From positions 2,081,222 through 2,123,563 of the forward strand of contig CP070806.1 in the NCBI GenBank assembly GCA_020343675.1: a stretch of 42,342 bases of DNA. Reading direction: 5' to 3'. This DNA comes from Phycisphaerales bacterium (GTDB lineage Bacteria; Planctomycetota; Phycisphaerae; Sedimentisphaerales; Anaerobacaceae). A program made the position numbers and the translations under genes. Shown piece after piece: positions 23,752-32,151 of this stretch (its first letter is position 1; the number at the start of each line of letters is the position of its first letter). Below the pieces are notes generated by a model that did no database searches, was not told the DNA's origin, and saw nothing but the letters and a program-made list of their open reading frames with translations.

Positions 23752-24906
23752 CTATGATTTCAGGCTTGCGAGGGTCTCTTGCAGAGACAGCTCAGCATAG
23801 CAGATCGTGGTATCCGCGGCGCCGTAATAGACTTTCAGCGTGTCGCCTTCATGCAGCAGACCACACGTGAAGACCACATTCCCAAAGAAACCTGTACACT
23901 CGTAGCGCGTTTCCGGTTCGAAGATTGGCTCTGTCGATCTGGCGAGGATCTTCCAGGGCTCGTCGCCGTCGAGCAGCACGGCCCCAAGACAATAGCGATT
24001 GTCTCGGTCCACACCGTGATAGACCTCCAGCCAGCCTTGCTCGGTCCTGAATGGAACAGCCCCGGCGCCCACTTTCGCCTCATCCCAGAACTGCGCCCGG
24101 GGCCCGAACAGATGACGATGATTACCCCAGCACACTAAATCGGGCGATTCTGCAAGCCAGATATCCTGTCTGCCGAACAGAGGTGAAACGGGCCTGTGCA
24201 GGGCGTAGAACCTGTGTCCGATTTTCTCGGGAAACAGCACGACATCCTTGTTCTCAGGGCTGAAGATAACGCCGTGACGCCGAAACGAGCGAAAATCCTG
24301 CGTCGATGCCAGGCACGTCGTCACGCCCGAAGCGCAGACGCCCACGTAATCGATGCAATACGTGCCGTCAATCACGGTGATCCTCGGATCCTCGACTCCG
24401 AAAGTCTCATAGGCGGTTGCCGGGAAAAGGGCAGGGGTCTCTTCAACCTCGAAGTGGATGCCGTCTTTGCTCCGAGCGAGTCTGAAATGCGATATGGACG
24501 TCAGATATGTTCCGGCGGTTGTCTTAATCAGCCTGGGGTCTGAAAAATCTACTCCTCGGTCGGATACGGAGAATTTCTTTGTGACAAGCTCCCGTCGGGA
24601 GACATCGTAAAGAGCCGTCAGCACGACCGCCGGATCGTCGTTGACCGGTCTTTGGGCAACACGTAACAGCAGAACAACATCGTCGTCAAGACGTGCCACA
24701 CCGGCATTGAAGACGCCAATAACCTCAAAGCCCTCTTGCGAAGGCTTCACATCGTCAGGCCTGATAATCGGATTGTGTGGCGAACGGCATACTCTCACTC
24801 TGCGGTCCTTTCGGTCTTCCACATTCAGACGAACACAGCACAAATCAGCGCCCTGAGAATCACGCGTGGATGATATCGGCCTATCTCGTCGGAAGCAAGA
24901 ACTCAC
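23752..24906 (-). CDS. GH130-family beta-mannoside phosphorylase (copy 3)
   Basis: The product is 384 aa from GTG 24906, which immediately follows the TAG stop of an upstream 72-codon ORF. No ATG exists before the conserved core, so the exact start is uncertain; GH130 homology begins near residue 39 (RSPHNPIIRPDDVKPS). This copy has the classical phosphorylase features: GVFNAGVARLDDDVVLLLRV, SDPRL, TFGVEDPRITVIDG (Asp173), NKDVVLFPEK, YALHRP (His237), WLEVYHGVD and VYYGAADTTICYA. It most resembles the GH130 subfamily acting on mannosyl linkages with phosphate. It is separated from the copy 2/1 operon by about 195 nt. Confidence 0.92.
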   Translation of the reverse strand: MSSCFRRDRPISSTRDSQGADLCCVRLNVEDRKDRRVRVCRSPHNPIIRPDDVKPSQEGFEVIGVFNAGVARLDDDVVLLLRVAQRPVNDDPAVVLTALYDVSRRELVTKKFSVSDRGVDFSDPRLIKTTAGTYLTSISHFRLARSKDGIHFEVEETPALFPATAYETFGVEDPRITVIDGTYCIDYVGVCASGVTTCLASTQDFRSFRRHGVIFSPENKDVVLFPEKIGHRFYALHRPVSPLFGRQDIWLAESPDLVCWGNHRHLFGPRAQFWDEAKVGAGAVPFRTEQGWLEVYHGVDRDNRYCLGAVLLDGDEPWKILARSTEPIFEPETRYECTGFFGNVVFTCGLLHEGDTLKVYYGAADTTICYAELSLQETLASLKS

Positions 24907-24908
24907 AC

Positions 24909-25127
24909 CTAATAAAGAAGCGCATACGAGAAGATATCCTGCCCGCTTGTAGAGGACTTTGAAGAAACTGCGCGTTTTGTTTCTGACAGGGCACGGGCCG
25001 CCTGCACAAGCTCAACTGTTATGGGACCCCAGAGGCCAAACAACGGGGGAACGACCTCGGCGACGAAATGGCGCTCGGCCTTTCGCAGCCGCCTTGAGAA
25101 AACAGCGATTTGCCGCTTGACCCGCAT
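24909..25127 (-). CDS. Small basic ORF abutting GH130 copy 3
   Basis: The predicted product is 72 aa from ATG 25127, preceded by AGAGGG 6 nt upstream. It is basic at the N-terminus (MRVKRQIAVFSRRLRKAERH), with a moderately hydrophobic middle (FVAEVVPPLFGLWGPITVEL) and a polar tail. The TAG stop is followed at once by the GTG start of GH130 copy 3, which fits translational coupling. No family recognised. The -35 box of the opposite-strand lipoprotein promoter lies inside its first codons, so the ORF may not be real. Confidence 0.42.
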   Translation of the reverse strand: MRVKRQIAVFSRRLRKAERHFVAEVVPPLFGLWGPITVELVQAARALSETKRAVSSKSSTSGQDIFSYALLY

Positions 25128-25145
25128 CGGAGACCCTCTTATGAT
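25117..25145 (+). promoter_or_regulatory. Sigma-70 promoter for the lipoprotein/radical SAM pair
   Basis: TTGACC (25117-25122), a 17-bp spacer and TATGAT (25140-25145). Transcription would start near 25152, giving a ~76-nt leader. It is divergent to, and overlaps, the start of the minus-strand small ORF. Confidence 0.65.
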
Positions 25146-25227
25146 AGGGAACAACTCGAGCGAGGGTGGACTTCTGGAGCGAATGAGTATGAACAACGAG
25201 ACCTTGGGAAGAAAAAGGAGGTAGATC

Positions 25228-26463
25228 ATGAACCACGTGAGAATACTGATTATGTTGTTGTGCCTTGGAATCCTGGCGGGCTGTTTTGAGGAAGAAGCCA
25301 GAATGACGACGGCAAAAAAGACATTCGGTGATGACCTGGAATTCCTCAAAAAGAACACGGAGGTCCTCGTTCTGTCGGACGCGGACGGCAACGGCCAGGT
25401 GGTCGTTCTGCCCAAGCTCCAGGGACGCGTGATGACCAGCACGGCTGAAGGCACGGAAGGCCTGAGCTTCGGCTGGATAAACCGGGAGCTGGTCGCCTCG
25501 GGAAAGATCGTCGAGCATATCAACGTGTACGGCGGCGAGGATCGCTTCTGGATTGGCCCCGAGGGCGGACAATTCTCAGTATTCTTCAAGCAAGGCGTGC
25601 CGTTCGACCTCGAGCACTGGTTCACCCCGGCACCGATCGATACCGAGCCATTCGACCTTGTCGGTCAATCCGCCAACAGCGCGCATCTGAAAAAGGTCAT
25701 GCAGCTTGAGAACTATTCCCGCACCGTTTTCGATCTCCGGGTGGACCGTGAAATTCGAGTCCTCGAACCGTACGAGGCCGGTGACAGGCTGGGCGTGTTT
25801 GCAGGCGAGAAGATCAAGATGGTTGCCTTCGAATCGGTCAACAAGATAACCAACACGGGCACGAAAGCCTGGGAAAAAGAAACCGGACTGCTCTCAATCT
25901 GGATCCTCGGCATGTTCAATCCATCCCCGGCGACGACGGTCGTGGTCCCGTTCAGCAGTGGGCCGGAGAGCCAGCTCGGCCCCGTCGTCAACGACGCCTA
26001 TTTCGGCAAGGTCCCGCCGGATCGCCTGGTGGCCAGGGACGGCGTGTTGTTCTTCCGGGGCGACGGGCTGTATCGCAGCAAAATCGGTCTATCGCCGCAG
26101 CGCGCCAAGCCGGTCCTCGGCAGCTACGATGCGGTCAATAATGTGCTGACCATCGTGCAGTACAACAAGCCCGCCGACGCGGTCGATTATGTGAACTCGA
26201 TGTGGGAGATGCAGGATGAACCCTACAAGGGCGACGTCGTTAATTCCTACAACGATGGTCCCCCGGAGCCGGGCGCCAAGCCTCTTGGGCCGTTTTACGA
26301 GCTCGAGACTTCATCTGCGGCGGCCGCCCTGAAGCCGGGGGAAGGTATCTCGCACATGCATCGCACCTTCCACGTGCAAGGCCCGGAAAAGGACCTCAAT
26401 GCGATTGCCGAGACTGTGCTCGGCGTTACAATAGGCCAGATCAAATCGGCGTTTTCCGGGTGA
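25228..26463 (+). CDS. Lipoprotein of the DUF6786 / mutarotase-like type
   Basis: The product is 411 aa from ATG 25228, with AGGAGG ~8 nt upstream. The signal peptide ends LAGC (lipobox, Cys19). The mature part is beta-rich, with EVLVLSDADGNGQVVVLPKLQGRVMTS split around a GRVM motif, GGEDRFWIGPEGGQFS, and HMHRTFHVQG near the C-terminus. The GGEDRFWIGPEG run recalls galactose-mutarotase-like folds, and I believe it belongs to the family NCBI labels DUF6786, though this is from memory. Probably acts on or binds a sugar at the cell envelope. Its TGA overlaps the GTG start of the radical SAM gene. Confidence 0.75.
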   Translation: MNHVRILIMLLCLGILAGCFEEEARMTTAKKTFGDDLEFLKKNTEVLVLSDADGNGQVVVLPKLQGRVMTSTAEGTEGLSFGWINRELVASGKIVEHINVYGGEDRFWIGPEGGQFSVFFKQGVPFDLEHWFTPAPIDTEPFDLVGQSANSAHLKKVMQLENYSRTVFDLRVDREIRVLEPYEAGDRLGVFAGEKIKMVAFESVNKITNTGTKAWEKETGLLSIWILGMFNPSPATTVVVPFSSGPESQLGPVVNDAYFGKVPPDRLVARDGVLFFRGDGLYRSKIGLSPQRAKPVLGSYDAVNNVLTIVQYNKPADAVDYVNSMWEMQDEPYKGDVVNSYNDGPPEPGAKPLGPFYELETSSAAAALKPGEGISHMHRTFHVQGPEKDLNAIAETVLGVTIGQIKSAFSG

Positions 26464-27422
26464 CGCGACCGGACAAGAGCAACGCGTCCGGCCGGAATAG
26501 ATCGAGACCAGTGCCGAACAAGCCGGCAATGAGTGGTGAGCCCAGTCAATCCGTTCCCCGTAAGGGGTCCCCAGGACAGCGGTTACGGGATGCCATGGAC
26601 CCCTGCACACTCTGTCCGCGTCAGTGCAAGGTACACCGCAGCAACGATGAGGTCGGGTTCTGCGGCATCGGCAGCAGGCCGGTCGTCAGTTCCGTCGGTC
26701 CTCACTTCGGCGAGGAAAACGTCCTGGTCGGCGGCGGGGGCTCGGGGACGATATTCTTTGCCGGCTGCAATCTGGGCTGCGTTTTTTGCCAGAATTTCGA
26801 CATCAGCCATCATCGGCATGGCCGGCAGGTCTCGATAGAGCAGTTGGCTCAAGCGATGCTCGAATTGCAGCAGCACGGCTGTTCCAACGTCAATTTCGTC
26901 ACGCCCACGCACGTCATTGCCCCAATTCTCGCCGCTCTCGAATTAGCCCGCGCGCAGGGTCTGACCCTCCCGACCGTCTATAACACGGGCGGCTACGATT
27001 CGCTTGAGACGCTCAGGCTGCTCGATGGCTGGATTGATATATACATGCCCGATATGAAGTACTCGGACCCCAGGGTAGCCGAGGAGCTTTCGGCGGCGCC
27101 CGACTACCCGCAGATCAACCACCAGGCGGTCCGGGAGATGCACCGCCAGGTCGGCAACCTCAAGACAGAAAGAGACCTGGCTACACGCGGACTGCTGATC
27201 AGACACCTGATTCTGCCGGAGAACTTAGCCGGCAGCTTCGAGACCATCGATTTCCTCGCTGAGCAGGTCAGCCGAAGTACCGCCATCAACATCATGGACC
27301 AGTACCGGCCGTGCTACGAAGCGTCGTCACATCCGGCGATCAGCCGCCGGCCAACGCTTGAAGAAATCCAATCCGTCCGCCGGTACGCCATTCGCAAGGG
27401 CCTCAACGTCCTGGCCCGCTAA
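26460..27422 (+). CDS. Radical SAM enzyme, PflA/PflX-like
   Basis: The product is 320 aa from GTG 26460 (4-bp overlap with the lipoprotein stop); an ATG at 26529 is an alternative. Residues 49-68 form an N-terminal cysteine cluster (C..C...C...C: CTLCPRQCKVHR, GFCG) typical of the PflX branch. The radical SAM motif CxxxCxxC is GCNLGCVFCQN (Cys103, 107, 110). Further landmarks are NFVTPTHVIAPI, TVYNTGGYDSLETL, DIYMPDMKYSD and LIRHLILPENLAGS. Such enzymes bind a 4Fe-4S cluster and SAM and often activate glycyl-radical enzymes, but no such target is nearby. The true substrate is unknown. Confidence 0.9.
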   Translation: MTRPDKSNASGRNRSRPVPNKPAMSGEPSQSVPRKGSPGQRLRDAMDPCTLCPRQCKVHRSNDEVGFCGIGSRPVVSSVGPHFGEENVLVGGGGSGTIFFAGCNLGCVFCQNFDISHHRHGRQVSIEQLAQAMLELQQHGCSNVNFVTPTHVIAPILAALELARAQGLTLPTVYNTGGYDSLETLRLLDGWIDIYMPDMKYSDPRVAEELSAAPDYPQINHQAVREMHRQVGNLKTERDLATRGLLIRHLILPENLAGSFETIDFLAEQVSRSTAINIMDQYRPCYEASSHPAISRRPTLEEIQSVRRYAIRKGLNVLAR

Positions 27423-27607
27423 GGAGAAGCGCCCGCCTCTGCTGCTTTCTGTTCGCGTTTGGCCGCACAGCAACAGACGCCGCTCAGAGTCCCGACAGCC
27501 AGCAGGATGCCCAGGACCGTCAAGGCGATAGGGGCCCAGGAAACATTCACCCAGGCAAAGACGATGACCAGAATTGCAAGCACGGCTCGACAGTAACATC
27601 GCGACAT
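27419..27607 (-). CDS. Small membrane protein, DUF2892-like
   Basis: The product is 62 aa from ATG 27607, with AAAAGGAG 6 nt upstream. Two hydrophobic helices (about 7-25 and 27-45) are followed by CCCAAKREQK and a polar tail. The pattern (WAPIALTVLGILLAVGTLSG, then Cys) resembles the YgaP/DUF2892 membrane module, but the length is short. Its 3' end overlaps the convergent radical SAM gene by 4 bp. Function unknown. Confidence 0.65.
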   Translation of the reverse strand: MSRCYCRAVLAILVIVFAWVNVSWAPIALTVLGILLAVGTLSGVCCCAAKREQKAAEAGASP

Positions 27608-27852
27608 TCTTGACTCCTTTTCATTCAAATACTTCTTACTTCATTTTCTCACGCTGGCCTCGCGACTTCACAGGCAATCCTTGCAGTCTCGCGGGAATTC
27701 GCGGGCCGCAGGTGAATCTTAGCTGGTATTGTTCAGCTTGGGGAAAAGGTGCCCCGCGTGCGACCAAGGACTGGGCGGGATTGGTCCAAGTGACTCTCGC
27801 GACGTGTTGATGCGACGACCACATATATGGATTGAGGATGGCCATTGGAATT

Positions 27853-28926
27853 CTATTGACTACCCTCGCCAAGCAGTACCCAGTCGGGTTCCTTGCTGTG
27901 TTTCCCATCAGTCGTGATCTTGACCCATTTGCCTGTTAGATCGCCTACGCAGATATCCCAGTCCGGCGCCTTTACGCCAACCGAGTAGTTCAGCGCAGGG
28001 CCATAGCCAAAAGCAACGTAACGACCGTCGGGTGATAAGTCCGTGTGAGAGACATGGTATCCCTTCCTGCACTTGACAACACCGCGAATATCAGCGACCC
28101 GCGGCACGGACAGCGTCAGGTCGATGTCGGCCACATACAGGTCCCAATCGCTTTGCCCCCATGTAGCCTTCTCACCGTTGGGACTGAGGTCAGGGCGACA
28201 GCCGTCAATTCCATATTTGCTCAAGTCAAACACGGCGGTCCCATGTGCTTCAAAAGCGATGATATTGTGACTGAAGCCCATCCCGCCAGTTACGATGGCA
28301 ATAAACCAGTCGCCGTCCGCTGACCAACAAATGCTATAGATGTGGTGCAATTCTCTGTTTGGATGCTGCTTACGTTTGCCGGTTGCCAGATCATAGAAGA
28401 ACAGTCCTTTGGCGCCGATGGCCCGCGTAGTGAAACGCTCATATTCGCCTTCTGTATAGGCGATCATCTTTCCGTCCGGACTCCAGCATGGCTGCCGGGC
28501 ATTTTCAGCGACCTTTACTCGGCCGGTCCCATCGATATTCATGTAGTAAACGTTGCGACTCTTGTTTCTCCCCGTGCCCTCGTCCACAACAAAACAGACC
28601 TTAGTCCCGTCGGGTGAGGCGTGGGGATACATTTCATGCACGTCCGGCGTCCGGGTCAGGTTGGTTGCATTGGAACCATCAGCGTCTATGAGGAATAACT
28701 CCCAGTTTTCCTCGCCGTCCGTTTCTCGGTAGGTTTCGTAGATGATCTTGAACGGAATCGCCTTGAGATCGATCTCGGATTTGTCGCAAGGCTCCTGCGG
28801 TAGCTGAGATTCGCCTGCAAGTTGTGATCCTTGGATACCGGCGGCGAATGAAGAAATACAAAGCCACAAACAAAGGAATATACTTGTACGTGGCATGTTT
28901 CTCTCATAGTCAAATGTCTCTCTCAT
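27853..28926 (-). CDS. Secreted TolB-like beta-propeller protein
   Basis: The product is 357 aa. ATG 28926 has AAGGA 7 nt upstream; an inner ATG (28896) would shorten the n-region of the signal peptide (FLCLWLCISSFAAG). The rest is a PD40/TolB-type propeller with repeats of SPDGTKVCF, WSPDGKMIAYTEG, WSADGDWFIAI, SPNGEKATWG and SPDGRYVAFGYG, and a first blade with LFLIDADGSNATNLTR. These repeats bind proteins or glycans; no enzyme motif is seen. It lies 56 nt downstream of the ankyrin gene on the same strand, so the two may share a transcript and act in the same compartment. Confidence 0.85.
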   Translation of the reverse strand: MRETFDYERNMPRTSIFLCLWLCISSFAAGIQGSQLAGESQLPQEPCDKSEIDLKAIPFKIIYETYRETDGEENWELFLIDADGSNATNLTRTPDVHEMYPHASPDGTKVCFVVDEGTGRNKSRNVYYMNIDGTGRVKVAENARQPCWSPDGKMIAYTEGEYERFTTRAIGAKGLFFYDLATGKRKQHPNRELHHIYSICWSADGDWFIAIVTGGMGFSHNIIAFEAHGTAVFDLSKYGIDGCRPDLSPNGEKATWGQSDWDLYVADIDLTLSVPRVADIRGVVKCRKGYHVSHTDLSPDGRYVAFGYGPALNYSVGVKAPDWDICVGDLTGKWVKITTDGKHSKEPDWVLLGEGSQ

Positions 28927-28982
28927 AATGTTTTCCTTCTATACTGATACGGCCCGACTCGCGCTTTATTGTACAGATCGTG

Positions 28983-31646
28983 TTAATTTACTGAGTCTTC
29001 TTCGGCATCGGACTCGCGCAACAATTCGACAATCTCGTCGAATTCCCGCTCCTGGGCCAGCGCAAGCGGTGTACAACCATTTTTCGTTTTGACCGTTATA
29101 TCCGCTCCGTGGGCAAGAAGCGATTCTACTACAGGGACACTACCTGTCGTGCACGCCACATGCAAGGGTGTCCATCCTTCATCAGCCTCTCCCTCGGCTA
29201 TAATGACACCGGTCTTGGCATTAACGTCGGCTCCCATTTCAAGCAGCGCTTCGACGACAGTATCCCCACGGTATTCTGAAGCCGCGAGGTATAGAGCTGT
29301 GCATCCCTGCCGATCTCTCAATGCCACATCGGCTCCCTCGTCAAGCAGCATTTGGGCCATCTCCTCACGACCCGTCATGCCGGCCCAATGTAGTGCCGCC
29401 CAGCCGGATCCGCCTTGAAGATTAACATCGGCGCCCTTGTTCAGAAGCAACCTGGCCACTGCCTCCTGCTCACCGCAGACCGCACACACCAGTAGCGTCA
29501 GTCGCGATGGATTTTCTGCATTGACGTTGCCTCCCTCAGCCAGATACTTCTTGATTTCGTCCAATTCTCCAAAATAGGCCGCGATATGGACAGGCGAACA
29601 TTCAGCACCTCTTTCCATGAGCAGTCTGACGATCCCCGGCTCATCCGCCTTTATCGCCAGGGCGACAGGAGCCAGCTCGAATTGTCGCCGCCACAATTCG
29701 GCGCCGTTGGCCAGAAGCTGTTTGACTATGGTGATGTTGCCTTCTCCAATTACCGAGTGAAGCGGCGTAGTATCATAGTGTGTCCGAGCGTTGATGTCGG
29801 CCCCCCTGGCCAGAAGCAGCTTCACCACATCGTTTGGCATATTGTACCATTCCGTATTCAGTACTGCGACATGCAGGGCAGTCTCGCCCCACTTGTTTCT
29901 GGCCTCGACGCTGGCTCCTTTGTTGATGAGCATCTCTATCACGTCTAAATGGCCTCGTGCGCAGGCATCTATGAGGGGCGTACCGAGCACCTTGCTTCGG
30001 CTATCTACGGGAACACCACGGTCCAGGAGCAGTTCCACAATCTCCCTGTGCCCACCGTGAGCTGCCTGATGCAGCGGAGTTCGGCCCTGACGGTTATCAG
30101 CTTTCCCGTGAATGTCCGCATCTTTAGACAGCAGAAGTTCCACGGTTTCTTTGAAGCCGTGTTGACATGCCAGGTGCAGAGGTGCAAGGCCATCGCAGCC
30201 TGTCACGTTCACGTCGGCACCTTTGCCGATGAGGAATTCTACGACCTCTTTGCGCTTTGTGCGGAGGGCCCAGTAAAGGGCTGTTGAGCCGCCCTTGTCC
30301 TTTGCATCAATGTCGGTGTTCTGTTCGACGAATTCCCTCACCTTGTCCAAGTCCCCAAGACACGCAGCCAATTGGACGGTGGAAACACGAGCGCCTTTTT
30401 CAGTCAATAGAGCTACGAGGGATTCGTTGTCTTGCTCGCCCGCGCAGTGCAGCGGCGTCATACCATCCTTATCTTGCACATTGGCATCCGCCCCCTTGCC
30501 CATCAGCAGTTCCACCGTCTCTTTGTTTCCCTCCTGCACTGCAAAGTGAAAAGGCGTACGCTCATTCGTGTTCGTCGCATTGACATTGGCGCCTGCGTCG
30601 ATCAGTTCTTCGATTGTCTCAATTCCCTCACTCCTCTGGGCTGCCCAGTGCAGTGGGGTCAAGCCCTCCCGGTCTTTGGCTTCAATGTCGGCACCCTTCG
30701 CTATGAGTAAACTGACCATGTTCCCGTGGCCCGCTGCGGCTGCCCAGTGCAGGGGCAAAGCATACTGCAATTTACCCCGTGCGTTGACGTCCGCTCCACG
30801 GTCCAGCAACAACTCCACAATGGCCTCATTGCCACTCCAGGCGGCAGGATGCAGCGGTGTGTGGCCCCGACGGTTCAATTGCCGTGGGTTTGCCCCCCTG
30901 GCCAGGAGCAGTTCGGCCACCTCCTTGTGGTCCCGCGCGGCTGCAATATGTAATGCCGTGCCACCTCCGCCAGTCTTCTGGTCCACGTTGGCACCGTTGG
31001 CAATGAGAGTCTCAATCGACTTGGTCTGTCCCTCTACCGCCGCCCTGTGCAGAGGCGTTAGACTCCAGTCATCCTTCACGCCGAGCTTGGCGCCATTAGC
31101 GATCAGGCATTCGATGGAACCTATCTGGCCTATCTGACAGGCTGAGTGAAGGGGTGTTTGGCCGTTAGGGCCCGGCGCATTGATATCGGCGCCCCTGGCT
31201 ATAAGGAGTTCAGCCAACTGCGTGTGTCCCTTCCTGGCCGCGATGTGCAGAAGTGTCGAGCCTTCCTCACGCTTGAGGTTCACGTCACCGCCTTTGGCAA
31301 GAAACAGGTCCACCAGGGCCTCGTGGCCCAGCTGCACGGCTACGGTCAGAGGCGCATCGCCGCCCTTGTCCTTCGCATTGACGTCGGCCCCACTGGCTAT
31401 CAGGAGCTCCGCCATGTCCCGAGCATCGTGATTGGCTGCGAAGTGAAGAGCCGTCCAGCCGAACTTATCCGTTGCGCTGACGTCGGCCCCGTTCGAGAGG
31501 AGGGATTTGACCTTGTCAACATTGGCTTTAGCTGCTGCCTGGAGGAGTGATTCATCGAGTTTCTCAACATCTTGTGCTTCGCTGCGCAGCCCAGGGATAA
31601 CAACCATCAACGACAAGACCAAACAGAACGATCTGATCGGCTTCAT
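28983..31646 (-). CDS. Large secreted ankyrin-repeat protein
   Basis: The product is 887 aa. The ATG at 31646 is chosen for AAAGG 10 nt upstream; the frame is open to 31673. A signal peptide (about 1-24, ending RSEAQ) precedes about two dozen ankyrin repeats covering nearly the whole protein (repeats of GADVNAKDKxG, TPLHxAAxxGHxExVELLL). Two weaker repeats (around VSTVQLAACLGDLDKV and CSPVHIAAYFGELDEI) split the array into roughly three blocks of similar layout. The C-terminus is acidic (SDAEEDSVN). Ankyrin arrays bind other proteins; export to the periplasm or surface is less common than cytoplasmic use. No catalytic domain. Confidence 0.93.
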   Translation of the reverse strand: MKPIRSFCLVLSLMVVIPGLRSEAQDVEKLDESLLQAAAKANVDKVKSLLSNGADVSATDKFGWTALHFAANHDARDMAELLIASGADVNAKDKGGDAPLTVAVQLGHEALVDLFLAKGGDVNLKREEGSTLLHIAARKGHTQLAELLIARGADINAPGPNGQTPLHSACQIGQIGSIECLIANGAKLGVKDDWSLTPLHRAAVEGQTKSIETLIANGANVDQKTGGGGTALHIAAARDHKEVAELLLARGANPRQLNRRGHTPLHPAAWSGNEAIVELLLDRGADVNARGKLQYALPLHWAAAAGHGNMVSLLIAKGADIEAKDREGLTPLHWAAQRSEGIETIEELIDAGANVNATNTNERTPFHFAVQEGNKETVELLMGKGADANVQDKDGMTPLHCAGEQDNESLVALLTEKGARVSTVQLAACLGDLDKVREFVEQNTDIDAKDKGGSTALYWALRTKRKEVVEFLIGKGADVNVTGCDGLAPLHLACQHGFKETVELLLSKDADIHGKADNRQGRTPLHQAAHGGHREIVELLLDRGVPVDSRSKVLGTPLIDACARGHLDVIEMLINKGASVEARNKWGETALHVAVLNTEWYNMPNDVVKLLLARGADINARTHYDTTPLHSVIGEGNITIVKQLLANGAELWRRQFELAPVALAIKADEPGIVRLLMERGAECSPVHIAAYFGELDEIKKYLAEGGNVNAENPSRLTLLVCAVCGEQEAVARLLLNKGADVNLQGGSGWAALHWAGMTGREEMAQMLLDEGADVALRDRQGCTALYLAASEYRGDTVVEALLEMGADVNAKTGVIIAEGEADEGWTPLHVACTTGSVPVVESLLAHGADITVKTKNGCTPLALAQEREFDEIVELLRESDAEEDSVN

Positions 31647-31688
31647 TTTTGATCTGCCTTTCACAGAATTCAATGGATTGTTCGGATG

Positions 31689-31717
31689 ATTGTGCGCGGA
31701 TACCTTGGACTTGTCAA
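31689..31717 (-). promoter_or_regulatory. Sigma-70 promoter for the ankyrin gene
   Basis: On the minus strand, TTGACA (31717-31712), a 17-bp spacer and CACAAT (31694-31689). Transcription would start near 31682, 36 nt before ATG 31646. Confidence 0.7.
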
Positions 31718-31766
31718 TTGTGGTATATACGTATTTTGCAGAGCCTGTACATCAATTGTACCACAA
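31718..31766. other. Inverted repeat upstream of the ankyrin promoter
   Basis: TTGTGGTA (31718-31725) and TACCACAA (31759-31766) form an 8-bp perfect inverted repeat with a 33-bp spacer, directly upstream of the -35 box. TCAATTGT also occurs twice, 39 bp apart, at 31714 and 31753. Could be an operator; no regulator is identified. Confidence 0.35.
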
Positions 31767-32151
31767 GAACGCACCTCTGGCGTCCTTGTGTCAAACATAG
31801 ACGGCTGGTTGTATTCTGCCCAGAATGTCCCATATGCACTTCACCAGGACATCCGCGAGCGCCTGTTCAGGATATTGGCGTCTGGGTTCAGAAGAATGGG
31901 TCTTCTGCTTCCCGTGCACGTGTTCGCTGATGAAAAAGATGAACTGCCCGCCGGCAAATATGGTATAGTGATAGTGTTGGTGCAGTATACAAGTTGTGTG
32001 CAGCTCTGAAAGGGTGTTTCTGAGCTGAAATTGTCGTAAACAAGTACAAGGGCGGCGGTTATAGATTTCAACGGGGCGGAGGTCTTGTTCCTGTCGAGTT
32101 CCCGGTTGTTGTTTATCAGCCCATGCTCATAACCGGTGTTAGGAAAGCTCA
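31767..32151. other. Intergenic stretch before the transglutaminase gene
   Basis: About 385 nt with no gene I can support. A plus-strand frame running to 32009 lacks a ribosome binding site and recognisable protein character. I see no convincing promoter for the next gene beyond a weak TTGTTG / CATAAC pair about 50 nt upstream of it. Confidence 0.5.

Noticed and set aside
31686-32009. 107-codon open frame between the ankyrin and transglutaminase genes
   Set aside because: No ribosome binding site, no recognisable protein pattern, and it overlaps the ankyrin promoter.
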